Numbered from the stretch's first letter, positions 19,853 through 30,315 are shown. The stretch: DNA of 64,000 nt from Intrasporangium calvum (GCF_028446585.1 NZ_JAPFQL010000002.1:1-64000); one strand, 5' to 3'. Translations and numbers: made by a program. Notes: generated by a model not told the origin, from the letters alone.

Positions 19853-21097
19853 TCAGGGCGCGATGAGCCGGTGCACCACGGTGTCGGCGAGCAGCCGGCC
19901 CCTGCGCGTCAGCACGACCCTGCCGTCCCGAACTGCCGAAGGACCGTCCACGAGCCCGTCGGCGATGAGACCGGCGACGGCCGCACGCCCTGATACTCGC
20001 AGGTAACTCAGCGGCAGTCCTGCGGTGATCCTTGTGGTGAGGAGCACAGTCTCGTCATAGCGCTGCTCGTCGGTCAGGGTCTCCCGCGCGTGGGCAGGAG
20101 ACTCGCCGGCCGCCAGCCGCGCGGCATAGGCGGCGGGATGCTTGACGTTCCACCAGCGCACGCCACCGACGTGGCTGTGGGCGCCCGGACCGATCCCCCA
20201 CCAGTTCGACCCGGACCAGTAGGCGACGTTGTGCCGGCAGCGCGCCTGCGCCGAACGGGCCCAGTTGCTGACCTCGTACCACTCGAGGCCCGCAGTGGTC
20301 AGCACCTCGTCCGCGAGCTCGTACTTGTCGGCCTCGTCATCGTCCTCGGGCATCATGATCTCGCCGCGGCGGACCTGGCGAGCCAGCTTGGTGCCCTCCT
20401 CGACGACGAGGGCGTAGGCCGAGACGTGATCCGGCTCGAGGGCCAGGGCCGCCTCGAGGCTGCGACGCCAGTCGTCGAGCGACTCCCCGGGCGTGCCGTA
20501 GATGAGATCGACGCTCACCTGCAGGCCGGCGGCACGGGCGGCCGCGACGGCTCGAGCGACGTTGTCCGGGTCATGGGTCCGCTCGAGCGTGGCGAGGACG
20601 TGTGGCACGGCCGACTGCATGCCCAGCGAGACCCTCGTGAAGCCGCCTGCCGCCAGCTCGGCCAGCGACTCCGGCGTCACCGAGTCGGGGTTGGCCTCCG
20701 TCGTGACCTCCGCGCCGGGCCGGAGCCCAAAATGCTCCCGTATGCCGCTGAGCACCCTCACGAGGTCAGCCGACCTCAGCATCGTGGGAGTTCCACCCCC
20801 GACGAAGACCGTCGACACCGGCGGCGCCGCGTCGCCGAGGACGCGACGCGCCACACCCAGCTCCGCGATCGCCGCGGCAGCATAGGTGTCGAGCCCGATG
20901 GACGGGCCGTCCCCGTCGCGGGCCGACAGCTCCGTCAGCGTGTAGGTGTTGAAGTCGCAGTAGCCGCATCGCACGGAGCAGAACGGCACGTGCACGTAGA
21001 TGCCGAGGTCGGTGGTCCCGAGGCCAGCCAGGGCCGAGCTGGGGAGCTCGCCCGAAGCGGGAGCCGGGTCTCCGTCGGGGAGCGAGCTGGGCGGCAT
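19853..21097 (-). CDS. hemW: Radical SAM protein HemW (coproporphyrinogen III oxidase-like, heme chaperone)
   Basis: The 414-residue radical-SAM protein has the 4Fe-4S motif VPFCSVRCGYCDFNTYT (CxxxCxxC), then FVGGGTPTML and TTEANPDSVT, and the C-terminal HemN domain. HemW proteins resemble anaerobic coproporphyrinogen oxidase but act in heme insertion. The gene sits between lepA and hrcA, the usual actinobacterial order. A copy of the dispersed repeat is inside the coding region, read as LSGIR. Confidence 0.93.
   Translation of the reverse strand: MPPSSLPDGDPAPASGELPSSALAGLGTTDLGIYVHVPFCSVRCGYCDFNTYTLTELSARDGDGPSIGLDTYAAAAIAELGVARRVLGDAAPPVSTVFVGGGTPTMLRSADLVRVLSGIREHFGLRPGAEVTTEANPDSVTPESLAELAAGGFTRVSLGMQSAVPHVLATLERTHDPDNVARAVAAARAAGLQVSVDLIYGTPGESLDDWRRSLEAALALEPDHVSAYALVVEEGTKLARQVRRGEIMMPEDDDEADKYELADEVLTTAGLEWYEVSNWARSAQARCRHNVAYWSGSNWWGIGPGAHSHVGGVRWWNVKHPAAYAARLAAGESPAHARETLTDEQRYDETVLLTTRITAGLPLSYLRVSGRAAVAGLIADGLVDGPSAVRDGRVVLTRRGRLLADTVVHRLIAP
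20740..20753 (+). repeat. Dispersed 14-mer copy (GAGC form) inside hemW
   Basis: In hemW sense the copy encodes Leu-Ser-Gly-Ile-Arg, a third reading frame that differs from the PAAY and QRHT frames of other copies. Confidence 0.9.
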
Positions 21098-21178
21098 ACG
21101 GCCATTGTCTCAGGGCGCAGCAGCGCAGGCGGACGCCGAGACCTGCGATCAGCCCTTGGCTCGCGCTCGTCGCCCGGG

Positions 21179-21528
21179 TCAGCCGGCCGCACGCCGGATC
21201 AGCGCGGCGATCCGCTCCTCGACCTGCGGGGTCAGCTCGGTGACGGCGAACGACGTCGGCCACATCTCGCCCTCGTCGAGGCTGGCCTCGTCGTTGAAGC
21301 CGAGCGTGGCATAACGCGCCTTGAACTTCCCGGCGTTCTGGACTCCGCGATCTTGCCGAGCACGTCTGCGAGGTCATCGCCCTGGCCGGCGGTGCCGCTG
21401 CGCCGACGCGCCGCCTTGATCTCCTTGGCGTGCTCCTTCATCGCGGCCCGCTCCTCCGCGGTGAACCCCTCGGCCGGCTCCGGGGACCGACTGGAGGACT
21501 TCGGGGTGGCGCGGTTCGTCTCGGCCAT
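21179..21528 (-). pseudogene. Decayed DUF1801 (YdhG-like) gene
   Basis: The reading frame opens well, with GAGGAGAG before the ATG, and encodes the family's N-terminus (GFTAEERAAMKEHAKEIKAARR...DDLADVLGKIAES). It then switches frame. In the other frame the sequence continues KFKARYATLGFNDEASLDE and ends with VEERIAALIRRAAG and a TGA at 21179. The central part of the domain (the usual APxLxPKLWYGMPAY segment) is missing, so an internal deletion of roughly 35-45 codons also broke the frame. The 350-bp span is not a multiple of three. The product would be non-functional. Confidence 0.75.
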
Positions 21529-21626
21529 CGTGCTCTCCTCGCTGCTTCGGCTCGTCGTCTCGTGCTGCTCCCCCAGTCTTGCTGGCACGCCCACGGCGGA
21601 CTTCTCCAGAACTGACGGATGCCGGG

Positions 21627-22886
21627 TCAGCCGGAGTGGGTGGTGACCCCGTAGCGCTCCCTGGACGCGAGAGCCCAGCGTGCCGCGGGGAGGGTGACGA
21701 GGGCAATGCCGACCATGAGGCCGGCGAGCATGAACCAGCCGCGCTCTCCCTGCTCGACACAGAAGTACGTCACCACGGGCGGCCCGATGACGGCCGTCAC
21801 GGAGAAGCCCAGCCCGGCGAAGCCCTGGTACTGCCCCTGCTTCTCGTGCGGAGCCAGGCCGAGCTGCAGGCCCCACTGACCACCCGACCCGATCATCTCC
21901 CCGACGACGTGCACGAGGGAGCCCGCGACGAGGACGACGATGGCCGCCCAGTAGCTGCCCCGCCCGGCGAGCGCGACGAGGGCGAAGCCAGCGGCGATCC
22001 AGAGCGAACCGCGGACGAGCGCCTTGGCGCCGGCCTCGACGGAGTCCGACCGTCTGGAGAACCGCACCTGGAAGAGCGCGACCATGGCGGTGTTGACGAT
22101 GAGCAGCACCGCGACCATGACGGTCGGGGCCGCGGTGCGCTCCGAGATGTAGAGGGCCAGGCCGAGCTCCATGACGACGAAGTGCAGCGTGAAGAGCCCG
22201 GTCAGCGCGGAGATGACGACGTAGGGCCAGTCCCGCAGCACGGCCAGCCTGGGCTCTCCCTCGCCGCGCTCGTGGGCGGGCAGGTGCGGCAGGCGCGTGC
22301 TGTTGAACGCAGCGAAGCCGGTCAGCGCGGCGTTGAGGACGAAGACGGCGACGTACGCCCACACGTCGTCGACGATGAGGGCCGCACCCCCCAGCATCGA
22401 CCCGAGCCCGATGGCGGAGTTCGTCACCGCGCGCAGGTAGGCCTTGAAGAGGACCCCACGGCCACCGGTCGCGAGCTGGGCGATGACCCCCTGGTTGACG
22501 GCACCCGCGCCGCGCTCGAAGAAGGCGAGGATGCCGAGCAGCAGGGCCAGGGCCCACGGCGAGCGAGCGAGCACCGGCGGCGCGCTGAAGATCGCCGCGC
22601 CCGTCATGAAGAAGGTGAGCACCTCCCGCGGTCCCCGGGTGTCGCCCCAGTGCCCCGCCGGCACCTGCACGACCATGCCGACGACGGCGCCGACCGACAT
22701 GGCAAGAGCCACCTCGTTCGGGGCGAAACCCACTTGCCTGGTGAAGTAGAGGGCGCTGGTCGTGATGACCGCACCGGTCCCGAACCGGTTGGCGAACTGC
22801 CCGAGGGCGAGGATGCGCAGGTCGCGGTCGACCGGGATCCCGCGACGGGTGAGCCGCTCCTCCACCGTTGGGTCCTCGACGGTCAC
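21627..22886 (-). CDS. MFS transporter
   Basis: The 419-residue protein has about twelve transmembrane helices. PAGHWGDTRGPREVL after the second or third helix is the loop-2-3 signature GxxxDRxGxR in weakened form. It is probably a drug or metabolite exporter. It is divergent from the tyrosine phosphatase gene, with a strong AT-rich palindrome (22903-22930) 17 bp upstream that probably controls both. The substrate is unknown. Confidence 0.85.
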   Translation of the reverse strand: MTVEDPTVEERLTRRGIPVDRDLRILALGQFANRFGTGAVITTSALYFTRQVGFAPNEVALAMSVGAVVGMVVQVPAGHWGDTRGPREVLTFFMTGAAIFSAPPVLARSPWALALLLGILAFFERGAGAVNQGVIAQLATGGRGVLFKAYLRAVTNSAIGLGSMLGGAALIVDDVWAYVAVFVLNAALTGFAAFNSTRLPHLPAHERGEGEPRLAVLRDWPYVVISALTGLFTLHFVVMELGLALYISERTAAPTVMVAVLLIVNTAMVALFQVRFSRRSDSVEAGAKALVRGSLWIAAGFALVALAGRGSYWAAIVVLVAGSLVHVVGEMIGSGGQWGLQLGLAPHEKQGQYQGFAGLGFSVTAVIGPPVVTYFCVEQGERGWFMLAGLMVGIALVTLPAARWALASRERYGVTTHSG

Positions 22887-22902
22887 TCCGGGTCCTTTCG
22901 TC

Positions 22903-22930
22903 GCACATATCTCGATATCAAGATATGTGC
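22903..22930. promoter_or_regulatory. Palindromic operator between the MFS and phosphatase genes
   Basis: GCACATATCT at 22903-22912 and AGATATGTGC at 22921-22930 form perfect 10-bp arms around CGATATCA, itself containing GATATC. This AT-rich palindrome in a GC-rich genome looks like the target of a MarR- or PadR-type dimer. No such regulator is encoded nearby. Confidence 0.65.
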
Positions 22931-22981
22931 AGGAAGCGGAGTCCGCGCAAGCCGTTTTCCCGGATCGCTTATCGTCGTGAG

Positions 22982-23797
22982 GTGCACCAACCCCACTGGA
23001 TCGACCTGCCCGGCGTCGTCAACATGCGAGACCTGGGCGGCCTGCGCACCGAGAGCGGCGACGTCGTGCGGTTCCGGCGCCTGCTGCGGTCGGACAACCT
23101 CCAGGACCTCCCCGCGGCCTCCGTGTCACTGCTCCTCGAGGACTTCGGCGTCAGCGACGTCATCGACCTGCGCACGCACGTCGAGGTGGCCAAGGAGGGC
23201 GACGGCCCGCTCCGGGCCACCGCGGTGCGCCATCACCACCACTCCCTCTACCGGGAGGACAGCGACGAGTCCGGCATCCCGGCGGCGGAGCGGGCCCTCC
23301 CCTGGGAGAAGGACGAAGCGGAGGCCGCGGTGCTGCACGAGCGGCGCAACGGCCATCACCCGAGTCACGAGGAGTTCTGGTCGGAGCACTACCTCTCCTA
23401 CCTGGCCAAGCGACCGGACTCCGTGCTCGCTGCCCTGCACGCCATCGCGGCCAGTGACGGCGCGGCCATCGTCCACTGCGCCGCCGGCAAGGACCGCACC
23501 GGCACCATCGTCGGTCTGGCGCTGAAGGTCGTCGGGGTGCCCGACGAGGTCGTCATCACCGACTTCGCGGCGTCGGCGGAGAAGGTGGGTGCGATCCTCG
23601 ACCGGCTGCGCAGCAAGCCCGCCTATGCCGAGAACCTCAAGCACAAGACGGTCGCCCAGCAGTCACCGACGACGGACACGATGCGCAGGCTGCTCACCGC
23701 TCTCGAGACACGGCACGGCGGCGTCCACGGCTGGCTCGCCGAGCAGGGCTGGTCGGCCGCCGACACCGAACGGATGCGCCGCAAGCTCCTGGGCTGA
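22982..23797 (+). CDS. Tyrosine-protein phosphatase (Y_phosphatase3/DSP family)
   Basis: The 271-residue protein has HCAAGKDRTG, the CX5R phosphatase P-loop with the Lys-Asp pair typical of the MptpB-like bacterial group. The N-terminal NMRDLGGLRT is the other conserved family motif. Members dephosphorylate phosphotyrosine or phosphoinositides. The GTG at 22982 begins just before WIDLPGVVNMRDLGG. No good Shine-Dalgarno is visible, so a leaderless or weak start is possible. Divergent from the MFS gene. Confidence 0.88.
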   Translation: MHQPHWIDLPGVVNMRDLGGLRTESGDVVRFRRLLRSDNLQDLPAASVSLLLEDFGVSDVIDLRTHVEVAKEGDGPLRATAVRHHHHSLYREDSDESGIPAAERALPWEKDEAEAAVLHERRNGHHPSHEEFWSEHYLSYLAKRPDSVLAALHAIAASDGAAIVHCAAGKDRTGTIVGLALKVVGVPDEVVITDFAASAEKVGAILDRLRSKPAYAENLKHKTVAQQSPTTDTMRRLLTALETRHGGVHGWLAEQGWSAADTERMRRKLLG

Positions 23798-23841
23798 GGC
23801 GGTGCGCGGCGTGAGCCGCGCCCCCTCCACGCCAACCGCCT
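23797..23841. terminator. Hairpin between convergent phosphatase gene and lepA
   Basis: GCGCGGC at 23804-23810 pairs with GCCGCGC at 23815-23821 over a GTGA loop. An outer AGGCGGT/ACCGCCT pairing (23797-23803 with 23835-23841) extends it. There is no T-run. It probably ends both transcripts. Confidence 0.45.
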
Positions 23842-23845
23842 GCGG

Positions 23846-25699
<1,854 letters not shown>

Positions 25700-25774
25700 G
25701 GTGGGACGAACCTCGCTGGGTGTGCTGGGGTGGGATCAGGACAGTCTCCCACGCTTTGGGCGGCCGCTTTTCAC

Positions 25775-25788
25775 GTATGTCGCTGGGC
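25775..25788 (+). repeat. Dispersed repeat, variant copy upstream of lepA
   Basis: GTATGTCGCTGGGC differs from the 14-mer at one base. It is preceded by TTTTCAC, as in the leuA leader copy, so on the lepA strand both read ...CATACG(G)TGAAAA. This may be part of the lepA promoter. Confidence 0.7.
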
Positions 25789-25852
25789 CGGGTCCCGCAC
25801 CCGCCTTGCCGCGTGCGGGTGCCTGCTGGGGCGGCCCGGCTCCAGTAAGCCC

Positions 25853-25938
25853 ATCGAAAGAGCAGTTCGCGACACCCGGGCCCCAATCGAAAGAGCAGTT
25901 CGCGACAAAGGACGTGTCGCGAACTGCTCTTTCGATTG
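25853..25938. repeat. Hairpin repeat element, TCGAAAGAGCAGTTCGCGAC family
   Basis: Three copies of a unit of 22-24 bp lie together: 25853-25874 direct, 25884-25907 direct, and 25915-25938 inverted. The last two form a perfect 24-bp stem with a 7-nt loop. The stem touches the stop codon of the iron-importer ATPase (25939), so it probably ends that operon. There is no T-run, and the extra direct copy suggests a dispersed element more than a plain terminator. Confidence 0.85.
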
Positions 25939-26976
25939 TCAGGTGGGGTAGACCAGTGCCGGGCCGATGACCCGGATCGCGACGTCGTCACCGCGCTGGA
26001 GCGGGGCGACCGTGCGGGCCAGGACCCGGACGGGCTCGGCGTCGGACATGACGGTGAGGCGGGCGAGCGCGTCGTGCCCGAAGAAGCTGACGTCGTCGAC
26101 GTGCGCTCCCTTGGCGCCGCGCTCGACCCGAGCATCGACCCGGATCTGCTCGGGCCGGATCACGGCCACGACGGGGCCGTCGGCCGGGATCGAGGACCCG
26201 TGGATCGGGAGGCGACCGAGCACGGTGTCGACCACGAGACCGGACTTGGTGCCGGGCAGCTCGACGAGGTCGCCGACGAAGCGGGCCACCTCGAGGTCGA
26301 CGGGGCGGTGGTAGACCTCGGTCGGGCTGCCGTGCATGACGAGCCGGCCCTGCTCCATCACGGCGACCGAGTCGGCCATCGACAGGGCCTCCTCCTGGTC
26401 GTGGGTGACGATGATCGCGGTGGCGTCGATGCTGCGCAGGACTTCGTTGACCTCGTCGCGGACCTGGGCCCGCAACCCGGCGTCGAGGGCCGAGAAGGGC
26501 TCGTCGAGCACGACGACGCGGGGGCTCGGAGCGAGGGCCCGGGCGAGCGCCACGCGCTGCTGCTGCCCGCCGGACAGCTGGTCGGGACGGCGCTTGCCGA
26601 GGCCGCCGAGGCCGACGAGCTCGAGCATCTCGTCGACGCGCTTGCGGCTGGCCACGGAGCGGGGAAGTCCATAGGCGACGTTGCTGGCGACGTCGAGGTG
26701 GGGGAAGAGGGCACCTTCCTGCGGGACGATGGCCACCCCCCGTCGTTCGGGAGCGATGTGCACGTTCTCGGCGACGACGGGTCGGCCGTCGATCTCGACG
26801 CGTCCCCGATCGGGTCGCACGAACCCGGCGACGATGCGCAGCAAGGTCGTCTTGCCACAGCCGGACGGCCCGAGCACCGCGGTCAGCTCGCCGGACGAGA
26901 CCGTGAGGTCGACGTCGGCGAGTGCCGTGGTGGACCCGAAGGCCTTCGACACCCCAGAGAGCTTGACTTCACTCAC
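25939..26976 (-). CDS. FbpC-type iron(III) ABC transporter ATP-binding protein
   Basis: The 345-residue ATPase energises the importer. Walker A is LGPSGCGKTTLL, the ABC signature LSGGQQQR, Walker B VVVLDEPFSALD, and the switch His is in IIVTHDQEEAL. The C-terminal 110 residues form a TOBE-like regulatory domain as in FbpC/PotA. The GTG start shares a GTGA overlap with the permease stop, so the two are translationally coupled. The stop abuts a 24-bp hairpin. Confidence 0.92.
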   Translation of the reverse strand: MSEVKLSGVSKAFGSTTALADVDLTVSSGELTAVLGPSGCGKTTLLRIVAGFVRPDRGRVEIDGRPVVAENVHIAPERRGVAIVPQEGALFPHLDVASNVAYGLPRSVASRKRVDEMLELVGLGGLGKRRPDQLSGGQQQRVALARALAPSPRVVVLDEPFSALDAGLRAQVRDEVNEVLRSIDATAIIVTHDQEEALSMADSVAVMEQGRLVMHGSPTEVYHRPVDLEVARFVGDLVELPGTKSGLVVDTVLGRLPIHGSSIPADGPVVAVIRPEQIRVDARVERGAKGAHVDDVSFFGHDALARLTVMSDAEPVRVLARTVAPLQRGDDVAIRVIGPALVYPT

Positions 26977-28553
26977 AGGTCCTCCGTAGCGGTGAATCGT
27001 CCCTGCGCACGCATGAGCCAGAGCGTCGGCAGCACGGCGAGCAGGACGAGGGCAAGAGCGTAGGGGGCGGCCGCGGCGTAGGCGGCGACACCGGTCTCGG
27101 TCCACAGGCTCGTGGCCAAGGTGTTGGCGCCGGTGGGGCGCAGGAGCAGCGTGGCCGGCAGCTCCTTCATGATCGTCAGCATGACGAGCGCGGTGCCGGC
27201 GGCGATCCCGGGGGCAGCCAGCGGGATGGTGACCCGGCGCAGCACGGTGATCGGGGAGCTGCCGAGCGATCGGGCGACCTCCTCGATGCGCGGTGAGCTC
27301 ATCGCGACGGCGCCGCGCACCGCACCGAGCCCCGCGGGCAGGAAGAGGACCGCGTAGGCGATGAGCAGCAGCGGCGTGCGCTGGTAGATCGGCTGGGCCA
27401 CCCGCACCCCGAAGAAGACGAGCGCCAGGGCCACCACGATGCCGGGCAGCGCGTGGCCGGCCCAGGTCGCGGTCTCGACGACGGCGCTCGCGCGGCTGCG
27501 GTGCCGGGCGACGAGCACGCCGATCGGGACGGCGAGTGCCATGGTGGCCACGGCCCCGAGCACGGCGAGCAAGACGGTGGTGCCGGTGCTGGTGAGCAGC
27601 CGCTCGGTGTCGATCCCGGCGGAGAGCCCGGTCGCGAACCAGTAGAGCAGCGAGGCGACGGGGAAGGCGAGCGAGACGAGCAGGACGGCGACGACCAGCC
27701 CCGAGGCCAACGGGCCGAGCGCCCCGAGCCGGTGCAGCTCGGCGCGCCGGGCCACACCGCCCCCGACGCGGGTCTGCTCGACGGGGCGGCGGGTCCACCG
27801 CTCCCCCACGGCGATGACGACGGTGATCACGACGAGCAGCGTGGAGAGGACGGCGGCCGGCGTCCGGTCGAAGGTGGCCGTGTAGGACGTGTGGATGACC
27901 CGGGTGAAGACGTCGTACTGGAGGATCGACACCGCCCCGAAGTCGCTCAGGGTGTAGAGCGCGACGAGCAGGCCGCCGGAGGCGGCAGCCGGCCACACCT
28001 GACGGGCCGTGACGGTCCAGAAGGTGCGCCACGCAGACCGACCGAGGCTGCGGGACACCTCCTCCTGGGCCGGGTCGACGGACCGCATCGCGGCGACGAC
28101 CGGCAGGTAGACGTAGGGGTAGGTGCAGGCGGTGAGGACGATGGTGGCGCCGATGAACCCGCGCGCCCACGGCACCGCCGCGACCCAGGCAAAGGCGGCG
28201 ACGTAGCTGGGGATGGCGAGCGGCAGCGGGGCGAGGACGGCCAGGACCCGGCGGCCGGGCATCGCGGTGCGGGTCACCAGGGCGGCCATGGTGATGCCGA
28301 TGAGGAGGCAGAGACCGGTGACCACGGCGGCCAGGCCCAGGCTGCGCCCGACCAGGGCGGCGGTTCCGGGCCGGTTGAGGATCTCCACGACCCGGTCGGG
28401 TCCGGCCTCGAAGGTGCGCACGAGGAGGTATCCCAGCGGCAGGACGGCCAGGGCGGCCCCGGCCAGCGCGGGCAGGACGAGCCACCAGGGCGGCCTGCCG
28501 TGGTCCTCGCGACCGCGGAGACGCGACAGCGCGCCGGGGGCCGTCTCGGCCAC
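26973..28553 (-). CDS. FbpB-type iron(III) ABC transporter permease
   Basis: The 526-residue protein has about twelve membrane helices and two fused permease halves. Each half has its EAA loop: EVSRSLGRSAWRTFWTVTARQVWPA at about residues 165-190 and EVARSLGSSPITVLRRVTIPLAAPG at about 425-450. Fused permeases of this kind serve FbpABC/SfuABC iron(III) importers. It lies between the binding protein (26-bp gap) and the ATPase (overlap). The operon is probably iron-regulated from the box at 29635. Confidence 0.92.
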   Translation of the reverse strand: MAETAPGALSRLRGREDHGRPPWWLVLPALAGAALAVLPLGYLLVRTFEAGPDRVVEILNRPGTAALVGRSLGLAAVVTGLCLLIGITMAALVTRTAMPGRRVLAVLAPLPLAIPSYVAAFAWVAAVPWARGFIGATIVLTACTYPYVYLPVVAAMRSVDPAQEEVSRSLGRSAWRTFWTVTARQVWPAAASGGLLVALYTLSDFGAVSILQYDVFTRVIHTSYTATFDRTPAAVLSTLLVVITVVIAVGERWTRRPVEQTRVGGGVARRAELHRLGALGPLASGLVVAVLLVSLAFPVASLLYWFATGLSAGIDTERLLTSTGTTVLLAVLGAVATMALAVPIGVLVARHRSRASAVVETATWAGHALPGIVVALALVFFGVRVAQPIYQRTPLLLIAYAVLFLPAGLGAVRGAVAMSSPRIEEVARSLGSSPITVLRRVTIPLAAPGIAAGTALVMLTIMKELPATLLLRPTGANTLATSLWTETGVAAYAAAAPYALALVLLAVLPTLWLMRAQGRFTATEDL

Positions 28554-28579
28554 CGGGCGCTCCGTCGTCGTCAGCTCGC

Positions 28580-29608
28580 TCAGGTGAGACCCACCTCGTT
28601 GAGCATGGCCAGCGTCGTCTCGAGGGAGTCGAGCTTGTTGAGGTCGATGCTCGACTTCTCGAGGTCGGCGAGCGGCGGCAGGTCGTGCTTCGATGCGATC
28701 CCGGCGACGACCGGGTACTCAGCCGTCTCGTCGGCGAAGTACTTCTGGGCCTTCTCGGAGAGGAGGTAGTTCACCGCCTTGAGGGCGGACTCCTTCTGGT
28801 CCGTCCCCTTGAGGATGCCGACGCCGGCCACGTTGATCAGCGCGCCCGGGTCGTCGGAGCCGAGGAAGCGGATGCGCGCCGTGACGGCGTCGGCGCCCTT
28901 CTCGGCCACCCGCTCGTACCAGTAGTAGTGGTTGAGCAGCCCGAGCGCGACCTCGCCCTTGTCGACGCCGTCGAGCACGAGGATGTTGTTGTCGTACTTG
29001 CGCGGCTCGTTGGCCTTGAACTTCGTCAGCCATTCCTTGGCACCGTCCTCGCCCTTGGCGACGCGCAGGGCGGTCACGAAGGCGTGGAACGACGCGTTGG
29101 CGGGCGCGTACCCGACCTTGCCCTTGTACTTCGGGTCGAGCACGGCGTCGATCGACGTCATCTGCTCGGCCTCGGGCGCCAGAGTGGGGTTGTAGCCGAT
29201 CACCCGGGCCCGGGCGGAGGTGCCCACCCACTGGCCGTTCGGGTCGGCGAAGCCGTCGATGACGCGGTCGGTCACCGCGGCGTCGAGCGCCTCGAGCCGC
29301 CCAGCCTGGGCCAACGCGCCGAGGGCGCCGGCGTCCTGGCTGAAGAACAGGTCGGCCTTCGTCGCTTCGCCCTCCTCGAGCAGCTGCGCGGCCAGCTCGC
29401 TCGAGCCGGCGTAGCGCACCCCCACCTTGACGCCCGTCTCCTTGGCGAGGTCGTCGAGGATGCCCTTGACGAGCGACTCGCTGCGGCCGCTGTAGATGAC
29501 GAGGTCGGCCCCCTCGGTCGTGTCCGTCGGCCCGTCGCTCCCGCAGGCCGCCGCGCCGAGGAGGGCGATCGCGGCGAGGGAGGCGCTGAGGATTCGGCGA
29601 ACGTGCAC
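28580..29608 (-). CDS. Iron(III) ABC transporter substrate-binding lipoprotein (FbpA-like)
   Basis: The 342-residue protein starts with a lipoprotein signal peptide whose lipobox is LLGAAAC. LVIYSGRSESLVKGILDDL is the typical FbpA N-lobe. HYYWYERV supplies the adjacent tyrosines that bind ferric iron in this family, and NVAGVGILKGTDQKESALKAVNYLLSEKAQKYF is the conserved C-lobe region. It captures iron(III) outside the membrane and hands it to the permease. It is the first gene of the operon, 26 bp downstream of an IdeR-like box. Confidence 0.94.
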   Translation of the reverse strand: MHVRRILSASLAAIALLGAAACGSDGPTDTTEGADLVIYSGRSESLVKGILDDLAKETGVKVGVRYAGSSELAAQLLEEGEATKADLFFSQDAGALGALAQAGRLEALDAAVTDRVIDGFADPNGQWVGTSARARVIGYNPTLAPEAEQMTSIDAVLDPKYKGKVGYAPANASFHAFVTALRVAKGEDGAKEWLTKFKANEPRKYDNNILVLDGVDKGEVALGLLNHYYWYERVAEKGADAVTARIRFLGSDDPGALINVAGVGILKGTDQKESALKAVNYLLSEKAQKYFADETAEYPVVAGIASKHDLPPLADLEKSSIDLNKLDSLETTLAMLNEVGLT

Positions 29609-29634
29609 GTGCTGCTCCTGGCAGTTGGTCCAAG

Positions 29635-29653
29635 TTAGGTCAGACTTACCTTA
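29635..29653. promoter_or_regulatory. IdeR/DtxR iron box upstream of the iron importer
   Basis: The 19-mer TTAGGTCAGACTTACCTTA matches the IdeR/DtxR consensus TTAGGTTAGGCTAACCTAA at 15 of 19 positions. It lies 26 bp upstream of the binding-protein start. The importer should be repressed when iron is abundant. Confidence 0.8.
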
Positions 29654-29746
29654 GTGCACCCGGAACGGTGCTCCGACCCGTGTTCCTCCTCGTGGAACGC
29701 ACATCACACCGAGCCGGCCGGCCCACCCGTCAGTACGGTGAACCCC

Positions 29747-30298
29747 ATGCCTCGCCACCTGACCGCAGCCCTGGACCGAGTCACCACCGTCCTGCGCCGC
29801 CTCGCCCGCCCTGCCAGGCCCGCGCGGGGCCACGACTCCCCCGCCCCGCCGCGTGGTCAGGCGCGAACGGGAGCCGGCCCAGCGGCATACGGCCCCTATG
29901 CCGGCGACGCGACGACGCTCCCGGACATGACCTACGCCCCGGCCGTCGACGGCGAGCCCGACCCCGGGGAGATCGTGTGGGCCTGGGTGCCGTTCGAGGA
30001 GGACCACTCGCGCGGCAAGGACCGGCCCGTCCTCGTCATCGGCCATGAGGGCGACCGTCTCGTCGCCCTCCAGCTGACCAGCCGGGACCACGACCTTGAC
30101 GAGCACCAGGAGCGGCGGGCCGGACGCGAGTGGGTCGACATCGGCTCGGGCTCATGGGACGGCCGCGGCCGATCGAGCGAGGTGCGGGTCAACCGGCTGC
30201 TGCGCCTCGACCCGCGGCACGTGCGACGCGAGGGCGCGGTGCTGGGGCCGGACCGCTACGAAGAGGTGGTCGCCGCGGTCCGGCGCCACCACCGCTGA
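29747..30298 (+). CDS. PemK/MazF-like toxin-family protein
   Basis: The 183-residue protein has a PemK/MazF-type SH3-like core: GEIVWAWVPFEEDHSRGKDRPVLVIGHEGDRLVALQLTSRDHD, and later VRVNRLLRLDPRHVRREGAVLGPDRYEEVV. MazF toxins cut RNA. The first 65 residues are Pro/Arg-rich, precede the domain, and contain a copy of the dispersed repeat (GPAAYG). No antitoxin-like gene lies next to it, so it may not be a toxin at all. Convergent with rpsT, with a hairpin between. Confidence 0.75.
   Translation: MPRHLTAALDRVTTVLRRLARPARPARGHDSPAPPRGQARTGAGPAAYGPYAGDATTLPDMTYAPAVDGEPDPGEIVWAWVPFEEDHSRGKDRPVLVIGHEGDRLVALQLTSRDHDLDEHQERRAGREWVDIGSGSWDGRGRSSEVRVNRLLRLDPRHVRREGAVLGPDRYEEVVAAVRRHHR
29877..29890 (-). 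repeat. Dispersed 14-mer copy inside the PemK/MazF-like gene
   Basis: The copy lies in the low-complexity N-terminal extension and is read as Pro-Ala-Ala-Tyr. Confidence 0.9.
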
Positions 30299-30315
30299 AG
30301 GCGGGCCACATGCGA

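Noticed and set aside
21579-23525. 648-codon open frame opposite the MFS gene and into the phosphatase gene
   Set aside because: It is antisense to a clear transporter, and in its second half it is a wrong frame of the phosphatase gene.
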